A stretch of DNA of 64,000 bases from RBC038 sp041390625 (GCA_041390625.1 JAWKPM010000011.1:1-64000); one strand, 5' to 3'. Positions 9,155-18,517 are shown, counted from the first letter of the stretch. Numbers and translations are program-made. The notes: generated from the sequence alone by a model not told the origin.

Positions 9155-10081
9155 ATGCCCGTTCCCACCCTCGTCATCGTCGGCCCCACCGCCTCCGGCA
9201 AGACCGCGCTCGCGACCGCCCTCGGGCGCCGGCACCCCGTCGAGGTCGTCTCCGCCGATTCGAGGCAGGTCCGCCGCGAGATGTCCATCGGCACCGCCGC
9301 CCCCACGCCCGAGGAGCGCGCGGCCGTCCCACATCACCTCGTCGGGACGATCGCGCCCGATGCGCCCTGGTCGCTGGCCGACTTCGTCGATGCTGCGCAC
9401 GCGGCCATCGAGGACGTACGGGCGCGCGGCGGCCTCCCCGTCGTCGTCGGCGGCACGGCCCAGTACGTGTGGGCGCTCATCGAGGGCTGGTCCGTGCCCG
9501 CGGTCCCCGCCGACCCCGAGGTGCGCGCCCGCCTCGAGGAGGAAGCGTGCCGCCTCGGCGGCGATGCTCTCCACGCTCGCCTCGGCGCGCTCGACCCAGC
9601 CTCGGCCGCCCGCATCGATGCCCGGAACGTCCGCCGCGTCATCCGTGCCCTCGAGATCAACGAGGTGACGGGCGCACCTGTGCCGCCCCTCGACCGCTCG
9701 CCATCCAGGGACGCCGACGACGACTGGCGCATCTTCGGTCTCGACTGGCCGCGCGAGGCGCTCCACGCTCGCGCCGATGCCCGGGTCGAGGCGATGTACG
9801 CCGCCGGCCTCGTCGATGAGACCCGCGCGCTCCTCGATCGCTACGCGCCCGGCCTCCCCGCCCTCTCCTCGATCGGCCACGCCGAGGCCGCACGTGTCGT
9901 TCGAGCCGAATGGACCATCGAGGAGGCCATCGCCCGCACGAAGATTGAGACGCACCGCCTCATCCGTATGCAGGCGACCTGGTTCCGACTCGACGACGAC
10001 CGCATCACCTGGCTCGACGCCTCGGATCTCGAGGCCGCGGTCGAGGCGGTTGAGGCGGCCCTCCCCGCCCCGCTACGATGA
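9155..10081 (+). CDS. miaA: tRNA dimethylallyltransferase
   Basis: Adds the dimethylallyl group to A37 of UNN-decoding tRNAs, using DMAPP. The 308-residue protein has a P-loop GPTASGKT at its N-terminus, the DSRQVRREMSIGTA block that contacts the tRNA, VVVGGTAQYVWAL, RVIRALEI and the C-terminal SSIGHAEAARV and MQATWFRLDD. The family's usual Y in DSRQVY is replaced by R, a small deviation. It begins 14 bases after tpiA and is followed eight bases later by dapF, so it is probably part of the pgk-to-GNAT transcription unit. Confidence 0.9.
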   Translation: MPVPTLVIVGPTASGKTALATALGRRHPVEVVSADSRQVRREMSIGTAAPTPEERAAVPHHLVGTIAPDAPWSLADFVDAAHAAIEDVRARGGLPVVVGGTAQYVWALIEGWSVPAVPADPEVRARLEEEACRLGGDALHARLGALDPASAARIDARNVRRVIRALEINEVTGAPVPPLDRSPSRDADDDWRIFGLDWPREALHARADARVEAMYAAGLVDETRALLDRYAPGLPALSSIGHAEAARVVRAEWTIEEAIARTKIETHRLIRMQATWFRLDDDRITWLDASDLEAAVEAVEAALPAPLR

Positions 10082-10088
10082 CGATTCG

Positions 10089-11012
10089 ATGACAACGAAC
10101 ACGACCACTCGTCTCGAGGTCACGCCGGGCGCCGGCGTCGATGCTCTGCCGTTCTGGAAGATGCACGGCACGGGCAACGACTTCGTGCTCGCCGAGTCCG
10201 ATCGGCCCGACGCCGACTGGTCGGCGCTCGCGCGCCAGGTCTGCGACCGTCACTTCGGCATCGGCGCGGATGGACTCATCCTCGTGCTGCCGTCCGAGGT
10301 CGCGGACTTCCGCATGCGCATCATCAACCCGGACGGCTCCGAGGCCGAGATGTGCGGCAACGGCGTCCGCTGCTTCGTGAAGTACTGCTTCGATCGAGGC
10401 CTCATCGACCGTGCGGATGGCACGATGACCGTAGAAACCATCCCCGGCGTCCTCGATGCCGAGACCACTCGCGACGAGGACGGCAACGTCCGCCGCGTCC
10501 GAGTCTCGATGGGCGCGCCTGCGCTGCGCCCCGCCGACCTCGGTGCTCGCGTCGACCGCGAGGCGCCCGTGCTCGATCTCCCGCTCGAGGCCGCAGGCGA
10601 GGCGCTGAGCCTCACTCTCGTCTCGATGGGCAACCCCCACGCCGTCGCCTTCCTCCAGGAAGCGCCTGCCGAGTACGACCTTCACCGCATTGGGCCGCGC
10701 GTCGAGCACCACGAGGTCTTCGCGAACCGCACGAACTTCGAGGTCGTGCGCGTGCGCGACCGTTCGCACATCGAGATGCGCGTCTGGGAGCGCGGCGTGG
10801 GCGAAACGCTCGCGTGCGGCTCCGGCGCGTGCGCTGCCGTGGTCGCCTCGCGCCTCCACGGGCAAGTTGATGACGATGTCGAGGTCGCCGTGCCCGGTGG
10901 CACGCTCCGCATCGAGTGGGATGGCGAGGGCCCCGTGCACCTCTCCGGTCCCGCTACACGTGTCTTCGAGGGCGAATGGCGCGCCTCGAGCTGGGAAGGG
11001 CCGGCGATCTGA
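10089..11012 (+). CDS. dapF: diaminopimelate epimerase
   Basis: Converts LL- to meso-diaminopimelate for lysine and peptidoglycan. The two catalytic cysteines lie in EMCGNGVRC and ETLACGSGACAA; the start WKMHGTGNDFVL and the middle SMGNPHAV are family hallmarks. The 307-residue protein has a 20-residue Thr-rich N-terminal extension before the fold. Its stop overlaps the ATG of the next gene. Together with dapL at 11966 it indicates the aminotransferase route to diaminopimelate. Confidence 0.95.
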   Translation: MTTNTTTRLEVTPGAGVDALPFWKMHGTGNDFVLAESDRPDADWSALARQVCDRHFGIGADGLILVLPSEVADFRMRIINPDGSEAEMCGNGVRCFVKYCFDRGLIDRADGTMTVETIPGVLDAETTRDEDGNVRRVRVSMGAPALRPADLGARVDREAPVLDLPLEAAGEALSLTLVSMGNPHAVAFLQEAPAEYDLHRIGPRVEHHEVFANRTNFEVVRVRDRSHIEMRVWERGVGETLACGSGACAAVVASRLHGQVDDDVEVAVPGGTLRIEWDGEGPVHLSGPATRVFEGEWRASSWEGPAI

Positions 11013-11899
11013 TGTTCCAGCGCGAGCAGGTGTCCGGGGTACAGCCCCGCCTTCGCAACGTCCCCATGCGTCCGCGGCAGTGGGAGGACCTCCTCTCGAG
11101 GGAGGACGTGACCTCCGTCGCCCTCGAGGACGGTTCGACGCTCGCCCTCGTGCCGTCCTACGGGCAGATCTGCCTCTACTACACCTTCGCCGACGAGGAG
11201 ACCGGCCGCCTGCACTTCGCCGAGTTGTGGGCCGAGCTCGAGGACGACATCGAGGAAGACGGCTGGCCTTACACCCGCGTTGACCTCGTGGAGCTCCCGA
11301 ACCGCACCTGGATCGAAGCGCTCCTCCACGCCGCGGACTTCCGCCCCTTCGGCGAGTGGATGGAGATGGAGCGCCGCGAGCTCTCCGAGGACATGGAGCC
11401 GCCGTTCATCCCTGAGGGCGTTCAGCTCCGCCGCGGCAACGAAGACGACCACGAGGCCATCATCGCCATCGAGGCCGTCGCCTACAGCGACGACGCGGAC
11501 GGCGCCGAGGCGATGGACCTGCGCCTCGACCAGGCCGCCTGGATCGGCGTCGTCGAAGACGGTGACGAGGTCGTCGGCTACGCCGTGAACGCGCCCGCCG
11601 AAGGGCTCGCCGGCCGCGTGGCGTCGCTCGCTGTGCATCCCGATCACTGGGGCAACGGCCTCGGTCGTGTCCTCCTCGAGGCCGCCGCGTATCAGATGGC
11701 CCAGCAGGGCGCGTCGCGTGCCGTGGTCGAGCTCAACCCGCTCATCGGGGCCGCGATTCGCGCCGCGACTGGCGCCGGCTTCCGCCCCGGCCGTCGAGGT
11801 GTCGAGCTGCGGCGCCCGACCGACCAGGCCACCCGCGACGAACTGCGCGAGTCCGAGCGACACACCGGCGTGAAGGCGCGTTTCGGCTCCTGGCGCTAG
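11012..11899 (+). CDS. GNAT-family N-acetyltransferase with an extra N-terminal domain
   Basis: A 295-residue protein. The C-terminal half is a GNAT fold: LRRGNEDDHEAIIAIEAVAY starts it, and VASLAVHPDHWGNGLGRVLL is the acetyl-CoA pyrophosphate-binding motif A, followed by the ELNPLIGAAIRAATGAGF region. The first 130 residues are acidic (ELWAELEDDIEEDG) and may be a degenerate second GNAT unit. The substrate is unknown. It starts on the last base of the dapF stop codon, so it is translationally coupled to dapF. Confidence 0.75.
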   Translation: MFQREQVSGVQPRLRNVPMRPRQWEDLLSREDVTSVALEDGSTLALVPSYGQICLYYTFADEETGRLHFAELWAELEDDIEEDGWPYTRVDLVELPNRTWIEALLHAADFRPFGEWMEMERRELSEDMEPPFIPEGVQLRRGNEDDHEAIIAIEAVAYSDDADGAEAMDLRLDQAAWIGVVEDGDEVVGYAVNAPAEGLAGRVASLAVHPDHWGNGLGRVLLEAAAYQMAQQGASRAVVELNPLIGAAIRAATGAGFRPGRRGVELRRPTDQATRDELRESERHTGVKARFGSWR

Positions 11900-11965
11900 C
11901 GTTCGACACGACGTAACACTCGCACTCGCCTCGAACGCTCGAGGCACAACGACAGGGGACTGCCG

Positions 11966-13144
11966 ATGAAGCTCGCACGCCGCGTCGAGGAGCTGCCGCC
12001 ATACCTCTTCGCGCGCATCTCCGCCGTCATCGCGGAGAAGCGAGCGCAGGGCGTCGATGTCATCTCACTCGGCATCGGGGACCCCGACCTGCCGACGCCC
12101 CCGCACATCCTTGAGGCCCTGAAGCGTGCCGCCGATGACCCGGCGAACCACCGCTACCCCGAGTCCGACGGCCTGCCCGAGTTTCGACGCTCGATCGCCG
12201 GCTGGTACGAGCGCCGTCACGGCGTCTCGCTCGACCCGGACAGGGAAGTCGTGCCGCTCATCGGCTCGAAGGAGGGCATCGGCCACCTGCCGTTGTGCCT
12301 CATCGATGCCGGGGACGTCTCGCTGATCACCGACCCCGGTTACCCCGTCTACGAGGTGGCCACGATGTTCGCCGGTGGCGAGACCGTGAAGCTGCCCCTC
12401 CGCGAGGAGGACGGCTGGCTCCCGCGCCTCGACGAGGTGCCGGCGGACGCCGCGAGGCGTGCGCGCATCCTCTGGCTCAACTACCCCAACAACCCCACCG
12501 GCGCCGTCGCCAATCTCGAGTTCTACGAGCGCGCCGTCGCCTGGGCGCGTGAGCACGATGTCGTGATCGCACACGACCTCGCGTACGCCGATGTCGCCTA
12601 CGACGGCTATCGCCCCCCGTCGATTCTCGAAGTCGATGGTGCGAAGGATGTCGCGATCGAGTTCAACTCGCTCTCGAAGGCGTTCAACATGACCGGCTGG
12701 CGCGTCGGCATGGCGGTCGGCAACGCAACGGTCATCGACGCGCTGACGCGGGTGAAGTCGAACCTCGACAGCGGCATTCCGCAGGCGATCCAGCAGATGG
12801 CGATGACCGCTCTCGAGGGCCCGCTCGATGCCGTCGATGAACATAACGCCATCTACCAGCGTCGCCGCGACCGCGCCGTCGAGGCCTTGCGAGCCCTCGG
12901 GCTTCGCCTCGACCCACCGAAGGCCTCGCTCTACGTCTGGGCACGGCTTCCGGCCGGGGAGCACAACTCGGGCGACTACGCACAGCGCCTCATCGAGGCC
13001 ACGGGTGTCGTCGTGACCCCCGGCCGAGGCTATGGCGAGGCAGGCGAGGGCTACATCCGCATCTCGCTGACGATTGCCGACGACCGCCTCGACGAAGCAC
13101 TCACCCGCCTCGAACGCTTCGCCCGAGGCGAGAAGGTGCTCTAG
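11966..13144 (+). CDS. dapL: LL-diaminopimelate aminotransferase (class I/II PLP enzyme)
   Basis: Transaminates tetrahydrodipicolinate directly to LL-diaminopimelate, bypassing the DapD/DapE branches. The PLP lysine is in FNSLSKAFNMTGWRVG; other blocks are SLGIGDPDLPTP near the N-terminus, LIGSKEGIGHLPLC, LNYPNNPTGAVA and AHDLAYADVAYDG. 392 residues is standard. GACAGGGGA precedes the ATG as a ribosome site. It lies 66 bases after the dapF-GNAT pair, supporting the DapL rather than a general aminotransferase call, although the related aspartate/alanine aminotransferase group cannot be fully excluded. Confidence 0.85.
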   Translation: MKLARRVEELPPYLFARISAVIAEKRAQGVDVISLGIGDPDLPTPPHILEALKRAADDPANHRYPESDGLPEFRRSIAGWYERRHGVSLDPDREVVPLIGSKEGIGHLPLCLIDAGDVSLITDPGYPVYEVATMFAGGETVKLPLREEDGWLPRLDEVPADAARRARILWLNYPNNPTGAVANLEFYERAVAWAREHDVVIAHDLAYADVAYDGYRPPSILEVDGAKDVAIEFNSLSKAFNMTGWRVGMAVGNATVIDALTRVKSNLDSGIPQAIQQMAMTALEGPLDAVDEHNAIYQRRRDRAVEALRALGLRLDPPKASLYVWARLPAGEHNSGDYAQRLIEATGVVVTPGRGYGEAGEGYIRISLTIADDRLDEALTRLERFARGEKVL

Positions 13145-13224
13145 CCCGCTCTCACCCGAACCCGAGGCCGTCGCGCGGCGAGCAAGGCCTGTCGCGATCG
13201 CCGCATTCTGCCGATTCTCCTACG

Positions 13225-14808
13225 GTGACGACATCATCGATCGGCACCGTTGCGCACACGTCCGGGCTCCTTGCCCGCATCCGCGCGCGTCATGTCGGCG
13301 TCGGACTCGCGATCGTCGCTCCATCCCTGATCTTCGCGACACTGGTGTCGTTCCCCGCGCTCGACCCGCACTTCGGGAATGGGACGGCGCACTTCTACAT
13401 CGTGTCGGCGGTCAGCGCGCTGGCGTTCGCGATGGCCGTCGCGGTCCTGTGGGCGGCACGCACGGTCTCGGACCCCCGCACCACGTTCCTCGCGCTGGCG
13501 TTCCTTTCGATGGCGGGCATCTTCCTCGCCCACGGCCTCGGGACGTCCCCACTCTTCTCGGACGCGGCTCACGAGGAGCACGCGGTCGTCGACTACCGAG
13601 CGACCTGGTTCGCCCCTGTCAACCACGAGGGTGCAACGTCCATCGGCTCCGCCGGCTACACGGCCCCGACGACGAGCGCCGCGCCGTCGCCGGATCGCGC
13701 AGCGCGGCTGCAGGTGGTCGGATACTCGGCGCAGCTCAGCCTGAGCGTCAGCGCACTGTTCTTCTTCCTCGCCACACTCGACTTCGGAAGGCGGGGTGAG
13801 CGGTTCACGACCCGCTGGTACAGCGTCGTCATCGGCGGTGCGGCGCTCGCCCTGACGGTGCATGCGCTGATCGCACTCTGGTATCCACGCCTGCTCACGC
13901 CGCTGCCGCTCTATCGCGACGACGTGCGCCAGACCGTCGCCGTCCTCACAACCGCCGCGCTGCTCCTCGCCGCGTGGCGGTTCGCCCAGGCGTATCGACT
14001 CGCGATGTTGCCTCTGCAGGGTGCGATGGCTTTCGCGATGCTGATGCTCGTGCAGGCGCAGTGGTTCCAGGTCCTCGGCTCGACCTGGGCGCTGAGCTGG
14101 TGGGAGTACCACATCGTCATGCTCGGCGGCTTCCTCGTCGGGGTTGGCGCTCTCCTCCACCAGTACCGTGTGGCCGGCGACCTGAGCGCTGTCGTTGAGG
14201 GGCTCTTCCTGCGCAACCAGATTCGGGAGCTCCGCCACGGCGACCCCGCCGCCCTCCGAGTGCTGACGGCCGCCGTCGCCGCGAAGGACACCGAGACCGC
14301 CGAACACATCGACCGCGTCGGTGACGTCGCTGTGGCCGTCGGCGAGCGGCTCTGGCTGCCGGGCGACCGTCTCGATGTGCTGCGCTGGTCCGGCCGTCTG
14401 CACGACGTCGGCAAGATCGGCGTGCCGAATTCGATCCTGCGCAAGCCGGGCCCGCTCACGCCCGCGGAGTTCGAGGTCGTGAAGCTCCACGCCCCTCGAG
14501 GCTGGCGGCTCGCGCTCGCCTCCGGCATCCTCGCCGAGACCGCCCCCATCATCCGCGCGCACCACGAGCGACTCGATGGCACGGGCTACCCCGATGGCCT
14601 TGCGGGCGACCAGATCCCCTTCGAGGCTCGAATCGTCGCCGTCGCCGATGTGTGGGACGCCCTCACCTCGGACCGCCCCTACCGTGCGGCCCTGTCGAAC
14701 GCCGAGGCCGTGGAGATCATCGAGGAGGGCATCGGCACGCACTTCGACCCTGAGTGCGTGCGAGCCCTGCGCGAGGTGCTGCTGAAGGGCGTCCGCCGCG
14801 CCGCCTAG
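13225..14808 (+). CDS. membrane-anchored HD-GYP domain protein (probable c-di-GMP phosphodiesterase)
   Basis: A 527-residue GTG-start protein. The first 320 residues carry about seven hydrophobic segments (for example VGLAIVAPSLIFATLVSFPA and VSALAFAMAVAVLWAA), like a 7TM sensor. The C-terminal HD-GYP domain has the metal motif GRLHDVGKIG, then RAHHERLDGTGYPDGL and VADVWDALTSDRPYR. HD-GYP enzymes hydrolyse cyclic di-GMP, so it probably transduces a membrane signal into second-messenger loss. The sensed signal is unknown. Its stop overlaps the small convergent membrane gene by four bases. Confidence 0.85.
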   Translation: MTTSSIGTVAHTSGLLARIRARHVGVGLAIVAPSLIFATLVSFPALDPHFGNGTAHFYIVSAVSALAFAMAVAVLWAARTVSDPRTTFLALAFLSMAGIFLAHGLGTSPLFSDAAHEEHAVVDYRATWFAPVNHEGATSIGSAGYTAPTTSAAPSPDRAARLQVVGYSAQLSLSVSALFFFLATLDFGRRGERFTTRWYSVVIGGAALALTVHALIALWYPRLLTPLPLYRDDVRQTVAVLTTAALLLAAWRFAQAYRLAMLPLQGAMAFAMLMLVQAQWFQVLGSTWALSWWEYHIVMLGGFLVGVGALLHQYRVAGDLSAVVEGLFLRNQIRELRHGDPAALRVLTAAVAAKDTETAEHIDRVGDVAVAVGERLWLPGDRLDVLRWSGRLHDVGKIGVPNSILRKPGPLTPAEFEVVKLHAPRGWRLALASGILAETAPIIRAHHERLDGTGYPDGLAGDQIPFEARIVAVADVWDALTSDRPYRAALSNAEAVEIIEEGIGTHFDPECVRALREVLLKGVRRAA

Positions 14809-15083
14809 CGAGCCAGCCGCCCGAGGGCGAGCGTGAGCGCGAGCGCCCCGACCACGCCTCCACCCACGCGCACGACGCGCACAAGCGCCCCGTCGCTCAG
14901 CCCGAGGCCGCTCGTTGCCCGCCTCGACCAGCGCACGACGTCAGATGCGAGGGCGCTTGACCCGCCCGCGATCCACGCCACACCGAGGAGACAGACCGTC
15001 TCCGACGGCAACGCCAGCGCGACGGCCATGAGGACGGCGAATCCGCCGTACAGCGCGAGCGCGCGGGTCAGATCCACACGCAC
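14805..15083 (-). CDS. small two-helix membrane protein, unknown function
   Basis: A 92-residue protein with two hydrophobic stretches (LYGGFAVLMAVALALPS and GVVGALALTLALG) separated by a basic RWSRRATSG linker. The GTG at 15081-15083 has GGGAG upstream in the - strand direction; a second GTG six bases in is possible. No family recognised. It converges on the HD-GYP gene. Confidence 0.55.
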   Translation of the reverse strand: MRVDLTRALALYGGFAVLMAVALALPSETVCLLGVAWIAGGSSALASDVVRWSRRATSGLGLSDGALVRVVRVGGGVVGALALTLALGRLAR

Positions 15084-15102
15084 ACGCTGGCTCCCGAGGC
15101 GT

Positions 15103-15108
15103 TATGAT
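15103..15108 (+). promoter_or_regulatory. candidate -10 element before the hflX leader
   Basis: TATGAT matches the -10 consensus at five of six positions. No good -35 hexamer lies 16-18 bases upstream, so this is a partial promoter at best. It would start transcription about 18 bases before the 14-codon leader ORF. Confidence 0.3.
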
Positions 15109-15132
15109 GGTTGAGCAACGTGGAGGTGTTCC

Positions 15133-15177
15133 ATGGTCAACAGGCGTCACTCGAGGAATCGAGGCTCCGCATCCTGA
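15133..15177 (+). CDS. possible 14-codon leader peptide upstream of hflX
   Basis: MVNRRHSRNRGSAS, then TGA. It has a better ribosome site (GTGGAGG, seven bases before the ATG) than hflX itself, and five basic residues. The ribosome site and ATG sit inside a possible hairpin (GTTGA/TCAAC with inner TGGA/TCCA). It could be an attenuation-type leader or chance. A frame continuous with hflX also reads IPRKRPHFTNTPN from about 15208 but lacks a normal start. Confidence 0.3.
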   Translation: MVNRRHSRNRGSAS

Positions 15178-15293
15178 CGCCTATGCACCTGTGAGGCCCC
15201 ACCATCCCACGTAAGCGACCACACTTCACCAACACGCCGAACTCCGAGAACCTCGCCAAACGAGGCGATTCCTCACGAAATCGCCGCAGCGGC

Positions 15294-16481
15294 ATGGTTT
15301 CGACTGCGCCCCGCAAGGAGCGCGCCTATCTCGTCGGCCTCGACTACGGTCGAGGCGAGACGATGGGCGCTGAGGAGTCGATCCGGGAGCTCGGCCGCCT
15401 CGCTCGCACCGCCGGCGCCGTCGTGGTCGGCCAGGCGCTGCAGCGTCGCGCCCACCCCGACCCGGCGACCTATATCGGCTCCGGCAAGCTCGAGGAGATC
15501 AAGGCCCAGCGCGCCGAGCTGGACTACGGCGTCGTCGTCTTCGATGAGCAGCTGGCGCCGGCGCAGCAGCTGAGACTCGAGCAGGCGCTCGATGTGAAGG
15601 TCCTCGACCGCAGCGCGCTCATCCTCGACATCTTCGCCAGCCGCGCCCGCACGCGGGAGGCCTCGTTGCAGGTCGAGCTCGCCCAGCACGAGTACCTGCT
15701 CCCGCGACTCCGAGGCCAGTGGCAGCACCTCGAGCGTCTCGAGGGCGCCATCGGCTCTCGAGGCCCCGGCGAGACCCAGCTCGAGACGGACCGCCGCCTC
15801 ATCGGCCAGCGCATCGCCCGCCTCAGGCGCGACATCGAGCAAGTGCGTCGCCAGCGCGCCCTCCACCGCCGCCGTCGTGAGCGCAACGGCACGCCGGTCG
15901 TCGCCCTCGTCGGCTACACGAACGCCGGCAAGTCCTCGCTCATGCGCGCGCTTGCGGGCGCCGAGGTACTCGTCGCCGACGCCCTCTTCGCCACGCTCGA
16001 CCCCGTCACGAGGCGCATCGGCGTCCCGGGCAGCGCGGCCGCGTTCCTCCTCACGGACACGGTCGGCTTCATCCAGAAGCTGCCAACCCAGCTCGTCTCG
16101 GCCTTCCGCGCCACGCTCGAGGAGCTCGAGGGCGCCGACCTGCTCGTCCACGTCGTCGATGCCACGTCTGAGGCGATGGCGGCACAGGCCGAGACCGTCC
16201 TCCGCACCATCGAGGAGCTCGGCCTCTCCGAGGTCCCGGTCCTCACCGTCCTCAACAAGGCGGATGGCCTGACCCTGCCCGATGGCACGCCCGTCGCCTC
16301 CGAGGCCGATCTCGAACGCATCGAGATCGCGAGCCCGTGCGAGACGGACTTCGGTCCGATGTTGACCTCGGCGGTGCAGGGCTGGGGCATCGATGCGCTG
16401 CGTGACCGCATCGCCCTCGAAGTGCTGGGTGACGCTCATGGGGCGGCGCCGTCACGCGCGCCACGCGAGGCCTGGGGCTAG
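15294..16481 (+). CDS. hflX: GTPase HflX, ribosome-splitting factor
   Basis: A 395-residue GTPase that binds 50S subunits and splits stalled 70S ribosomes during stress. The N-terminal HflX domain (YLVGLDYG..., TYIGSGKLEEIKA, VVFDEQLAPAQQ) is followed by the coiled GPGETQLETDRRLIGQRIARLRRDIEQV segment. The G domain shows G1 GYTNAGKSS, G3 LTDTVGFIQKLP and G4 LNKAD. The ATG at 15294 is 20 bases inside a longer open frame; family starts vary here. A short upstream ORF may regulate it. Its stop overlaps the convergent methyltransferase gene. Confidence 0.93.
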   Translation: MVSTAPRKERAYLVGLDYGRGETMGAEESIRELGRLARTAGAVVVGQALQRRAHPDPATYIGSGKLEEIKAQRAELDYGVVVFDEQLAPAQQLRLEQALDVKVLDRSALILDIFASRARTREASLQVELAQHEYLLPRLRGQWQHLERLEGAIGSRGPGETQLETDRRLIGQRIARLRRDIEQVRRQRALHRRRRERNGTPVVALVGYTNAGKSSLMRALAGAEVLVADALFATLDPVTRRIGVPGSAAAFLLTDTVGFIQKLPTQLVSAFRATLEELEGADLLVHVVDATSEAMAAQAETVLRTIEELGLSEVPVLTVLNKADGLTLPDGTPVASEADLERIEIASPCETDFGPMLTSAVQGWGIDALRDRIALEVLGDAHGAAPSRAPREAWG

Positions 16482-17683
16482 CTCGAGGCGGGCGTCCGCT
16501 CCCGCTCGACGAGCAGGAACACGTGCTCACCGCGTAGCCGCGTGAGCACGGCGGTTCGCACCGTCTCGAGGCCCTGAGTGTGACCCTCGAGGCGCGCGTT
16601 CACGCGCCGCTCGAGGGCGTTCGTGTCGATGGGTGAGCCACGTCTCATCACCTCGACGCGGGCCGCTCCGGCGCGGCGCGATGCTTCGATGATCGCGCGC
16701 TCGGCGAACGCACCCCACTCGATGACGCGAAACCGCCTGGCGAACGGCGTCTCCGAGGGCGTGTCGCTACTGAGGAACGCGATCTGCTCGTCGAGTTGCC
16801 ACGCGTCGAGCTGGGCGCCGAGTGCCCGCACGAGGCCGGCCCGCCCGACGGCCGGATCCGGATCGAGGAGGTAGCCCCCCGGCTCCCTGAGGCGCGCTTC
16901 GAGCGTCTCCTCCGCCGGCCCCGCCATCGAGGCGCCTGCTGGCAGGACCGTCGCCTGCCGGGGTTCGTCGGCGAGTACGCCCAGCCAGCACACCGCCTCG
17001 ACCATCCGCCCATCGAGCGAGATGAACTCGACCTCGCAGTCCGCCGGCAGCAGCGACGTATCGATGCCCGGCGCGAGCTTGATGCCCGCCCCTTCGAAGC
17101 GCGACGCGAGGTCGAGCGCAACTTCGAGGGGTGGCGACCACCGTCGAGGGTCGAGCGTGCGCCCCCGCGCATCGCGCCTCGATGGATCGAGCCACGCCGC
17201 GCGCACGTCGACAGGCGCCACCCACGTCTCGATGTCACCCTCGACAACCTCGATGCGTCCTTCGAGTCCTCGGACGGCAGCGTTCGCCGCGGCGAGTGCG
17301 ACCATCGAGGCATCGCGATCGACCGCCACCACGGAGGCGTGCTCCGCCAGCGCGAGCGCATCCGCCCCCGCACCGCACCCGAGGTCCGCGACCCGCGCGA
17401 ACGAGGCAAACCGACGCGCGGTCCAGCGCGCCACGACTTGCGGACTCGCCTGCTCCGCCGATTCCCGGTCGAAGAACAGGCGTCCAGCGTCCTCGAATTT
17501 CGAAGCCGCAGCCCGTCGTCCGGCGACCAGTGCAATGGCCGCGCCTGCCCCCTCCACGCCGAACTCGCGCCGCAGGCGCTCGATCGCCGCCAGCTCGCTC
17601 ATCGAGGCCCTGAGCTCGTCCGCGCGTGCAGCGGCTCGCTCGCCCTCGGCGGTCTGGAGCCATGCCACGTCTGCGGGGTTCAC
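16478..17683 (-). CDS. class I SAM-dependent methyltransferase with C-terminal THUMP-like domain
   Basis: A 401-residue protein. The Rossmann methyltransferase core is seen at VADLGCGAGADALALAEHA, VVAVDRDASMVALAAANA and AAWLDPSRRDARGRTL; the last has the acidic-Pro signature of this nucleic-acid methyltransferase-like group. The C-terminal part (RRGSPIDTNALERRVNARL) matches the THUMP-like domain. The substrate, perhaps RNA, is not known. The GTG at 17681-17683 is chosen because upstream residues become low-complexity Arg/Ala. It lies 17 bases downstream of the 17701-18504 gene, probably in one operon. Confidence 0.8.
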   Translation of the reverse strand: MNPADVAWLQTAEGERAAARADELRASMSELAAIERLRREFGVEGAGAAIALVAGRRAAASKFEDAGRLFFDRESAEQASPQVVARWTARRFASFARVADLGCGAGADALALAEHASVVAVDRDASMVALAAANAAVRGLEGRIEVVEGDIETWVAPVDVRAAWLDPSRRDARGRTLDPRRWSPPLEVALDLASRFEGAGIKLAPGIDTSLLPADCEVEFISLDGRMVEAVCWLGVLADEPRQATVLPAGASMAGPAEETLEARLREPGGYLLDPDPAVGRAGLVRALGAQLDAWQLDEQIAFLSSDTPSETPFARRFRVIEWGAFAERAIIEASRRAGAARVEVMRRGSPIDTNALERRVNARLEGHTQGLETVRTAVLTRLRGEHVFLLVERERTPASS

Positions 17684-17700
17684 GAGGTGGGCGGGCGCGC

Positions 17701-18504
17701 CTAGCGAGGCGCGCGCAGCAAGTACGCCTCCGGCGCCGTCAGCCAGTCGAACGTCCCGAGGTGCTGACGCAGCAGTTCGACCACCGAGCGCCGCACGCCG
17801 GCGCGGGCGGCCAGGACGCGCCGCTGCGCCGCCTCGTCGCCGGCGACCGCACGAGGCAGGTCGTCCAGCCAGTTCGACAGACGCGGCCCGAGGACGGTGC
17901 GCCGCGCTGCCTCGCCCAGCCACTGCAGCGGGGGGTGACAGCCCTCATCCATCGTGCACGCGATGCGCGCGAGCGACGACTCCGCCTCGCCCGCGGCAGC
18001 GACGCCACCGCCATCGAGGGCGTTGAGCGCGCTCACGAGTTGCAGGAACAGCGGTCGGATGGTCCGCTCGAGGGCATCCGGAGGCATCGCCGTGGCGCGC
18101 CCCTTGAGCTCATCGAGACGTCGAAGGGGGTCATGCACAGCTTCTGCGTGGCGGACGAGCCACCGCGCCTCGAGACCGGGCCGCGTCACGGCTTCGACGA
18201 GCCGTCCGAGGCCCTCCGCGGACACCACGAGCAGCGATCCACCCTCCACTGATGGCGTCAGCGCACCGACCCCCAGAAGGGCGTTGCGTTCGGCCACGGG
18301 CAGCGCACGGGCCTCGCTAGCCTCGACGAGCAGCCACGCCTGCGGCTCGACGCTCGCCGGCTCCGCTTCCCATTCGAGGTGCGGAGGCGCAACGAGCCAC
18401 AACGAGGCGCGCGCAGCGACGTCGGACCAGGGTGCGGCCGTGATGAGGGCGGCTGCCCAGGCCCGCGCGCCAGAGCGCGGGTCCTCGTCCATCGAGGCGG
18501 TCAC
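17701..18504 (-). CDS. hypothetical protein
   Basis: A 267-residue soluble, Ala/Leu/Arg-rich protein that I do not recognise. Visible features are an acidic N-terminus, VRHAEAVHDPLRRLDELKG in the middle and CTMDEGCHPPLQWLGEA with two cysteines near residue 190, then WLDDLPRAV. The middle and C-terminal segments recall the alpha-helical part of nucleotidyltransferase-associated proteins, but this is only an impression. An ATG twelve bases inside the GTG start is an alternative. It is upstream of the methyltransferase on the same strand. Confidence 0.65.
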   Translation of the reverse strand: MTASMDEDPRSGARAWAAALITAAPWSDVAARASLWLVAPPHLEWEAEPASVEPQAWLLVEASEARALPVAERNALLGVGALTPSVEGGSLLVVSAEGLGRLVEAVTRPGLEARWLVRHAEAVHDPLRRLDELKGRATAMPPDALERTIRPLFLQLVSALNALDGGGVAAAGEAESSLARIACTMDEGCHPPLQWLGEAARRTVLGPRLSNWLDDLPRAVAGDEAAQRRVLAARAGVRRSVVELLRQHLGTFDWLTAPEAYLLRAPR

Positions 18505-18517
18505 CGCGCCCCGAGGC

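Noticed and set aside
15208..15293. Upstream extension of hflX (IPRKRPHFTNTPN...)
   Set aside because: Protein-like but it has only ATC as a possible start and a stop just before; kept the ATG at 15294.
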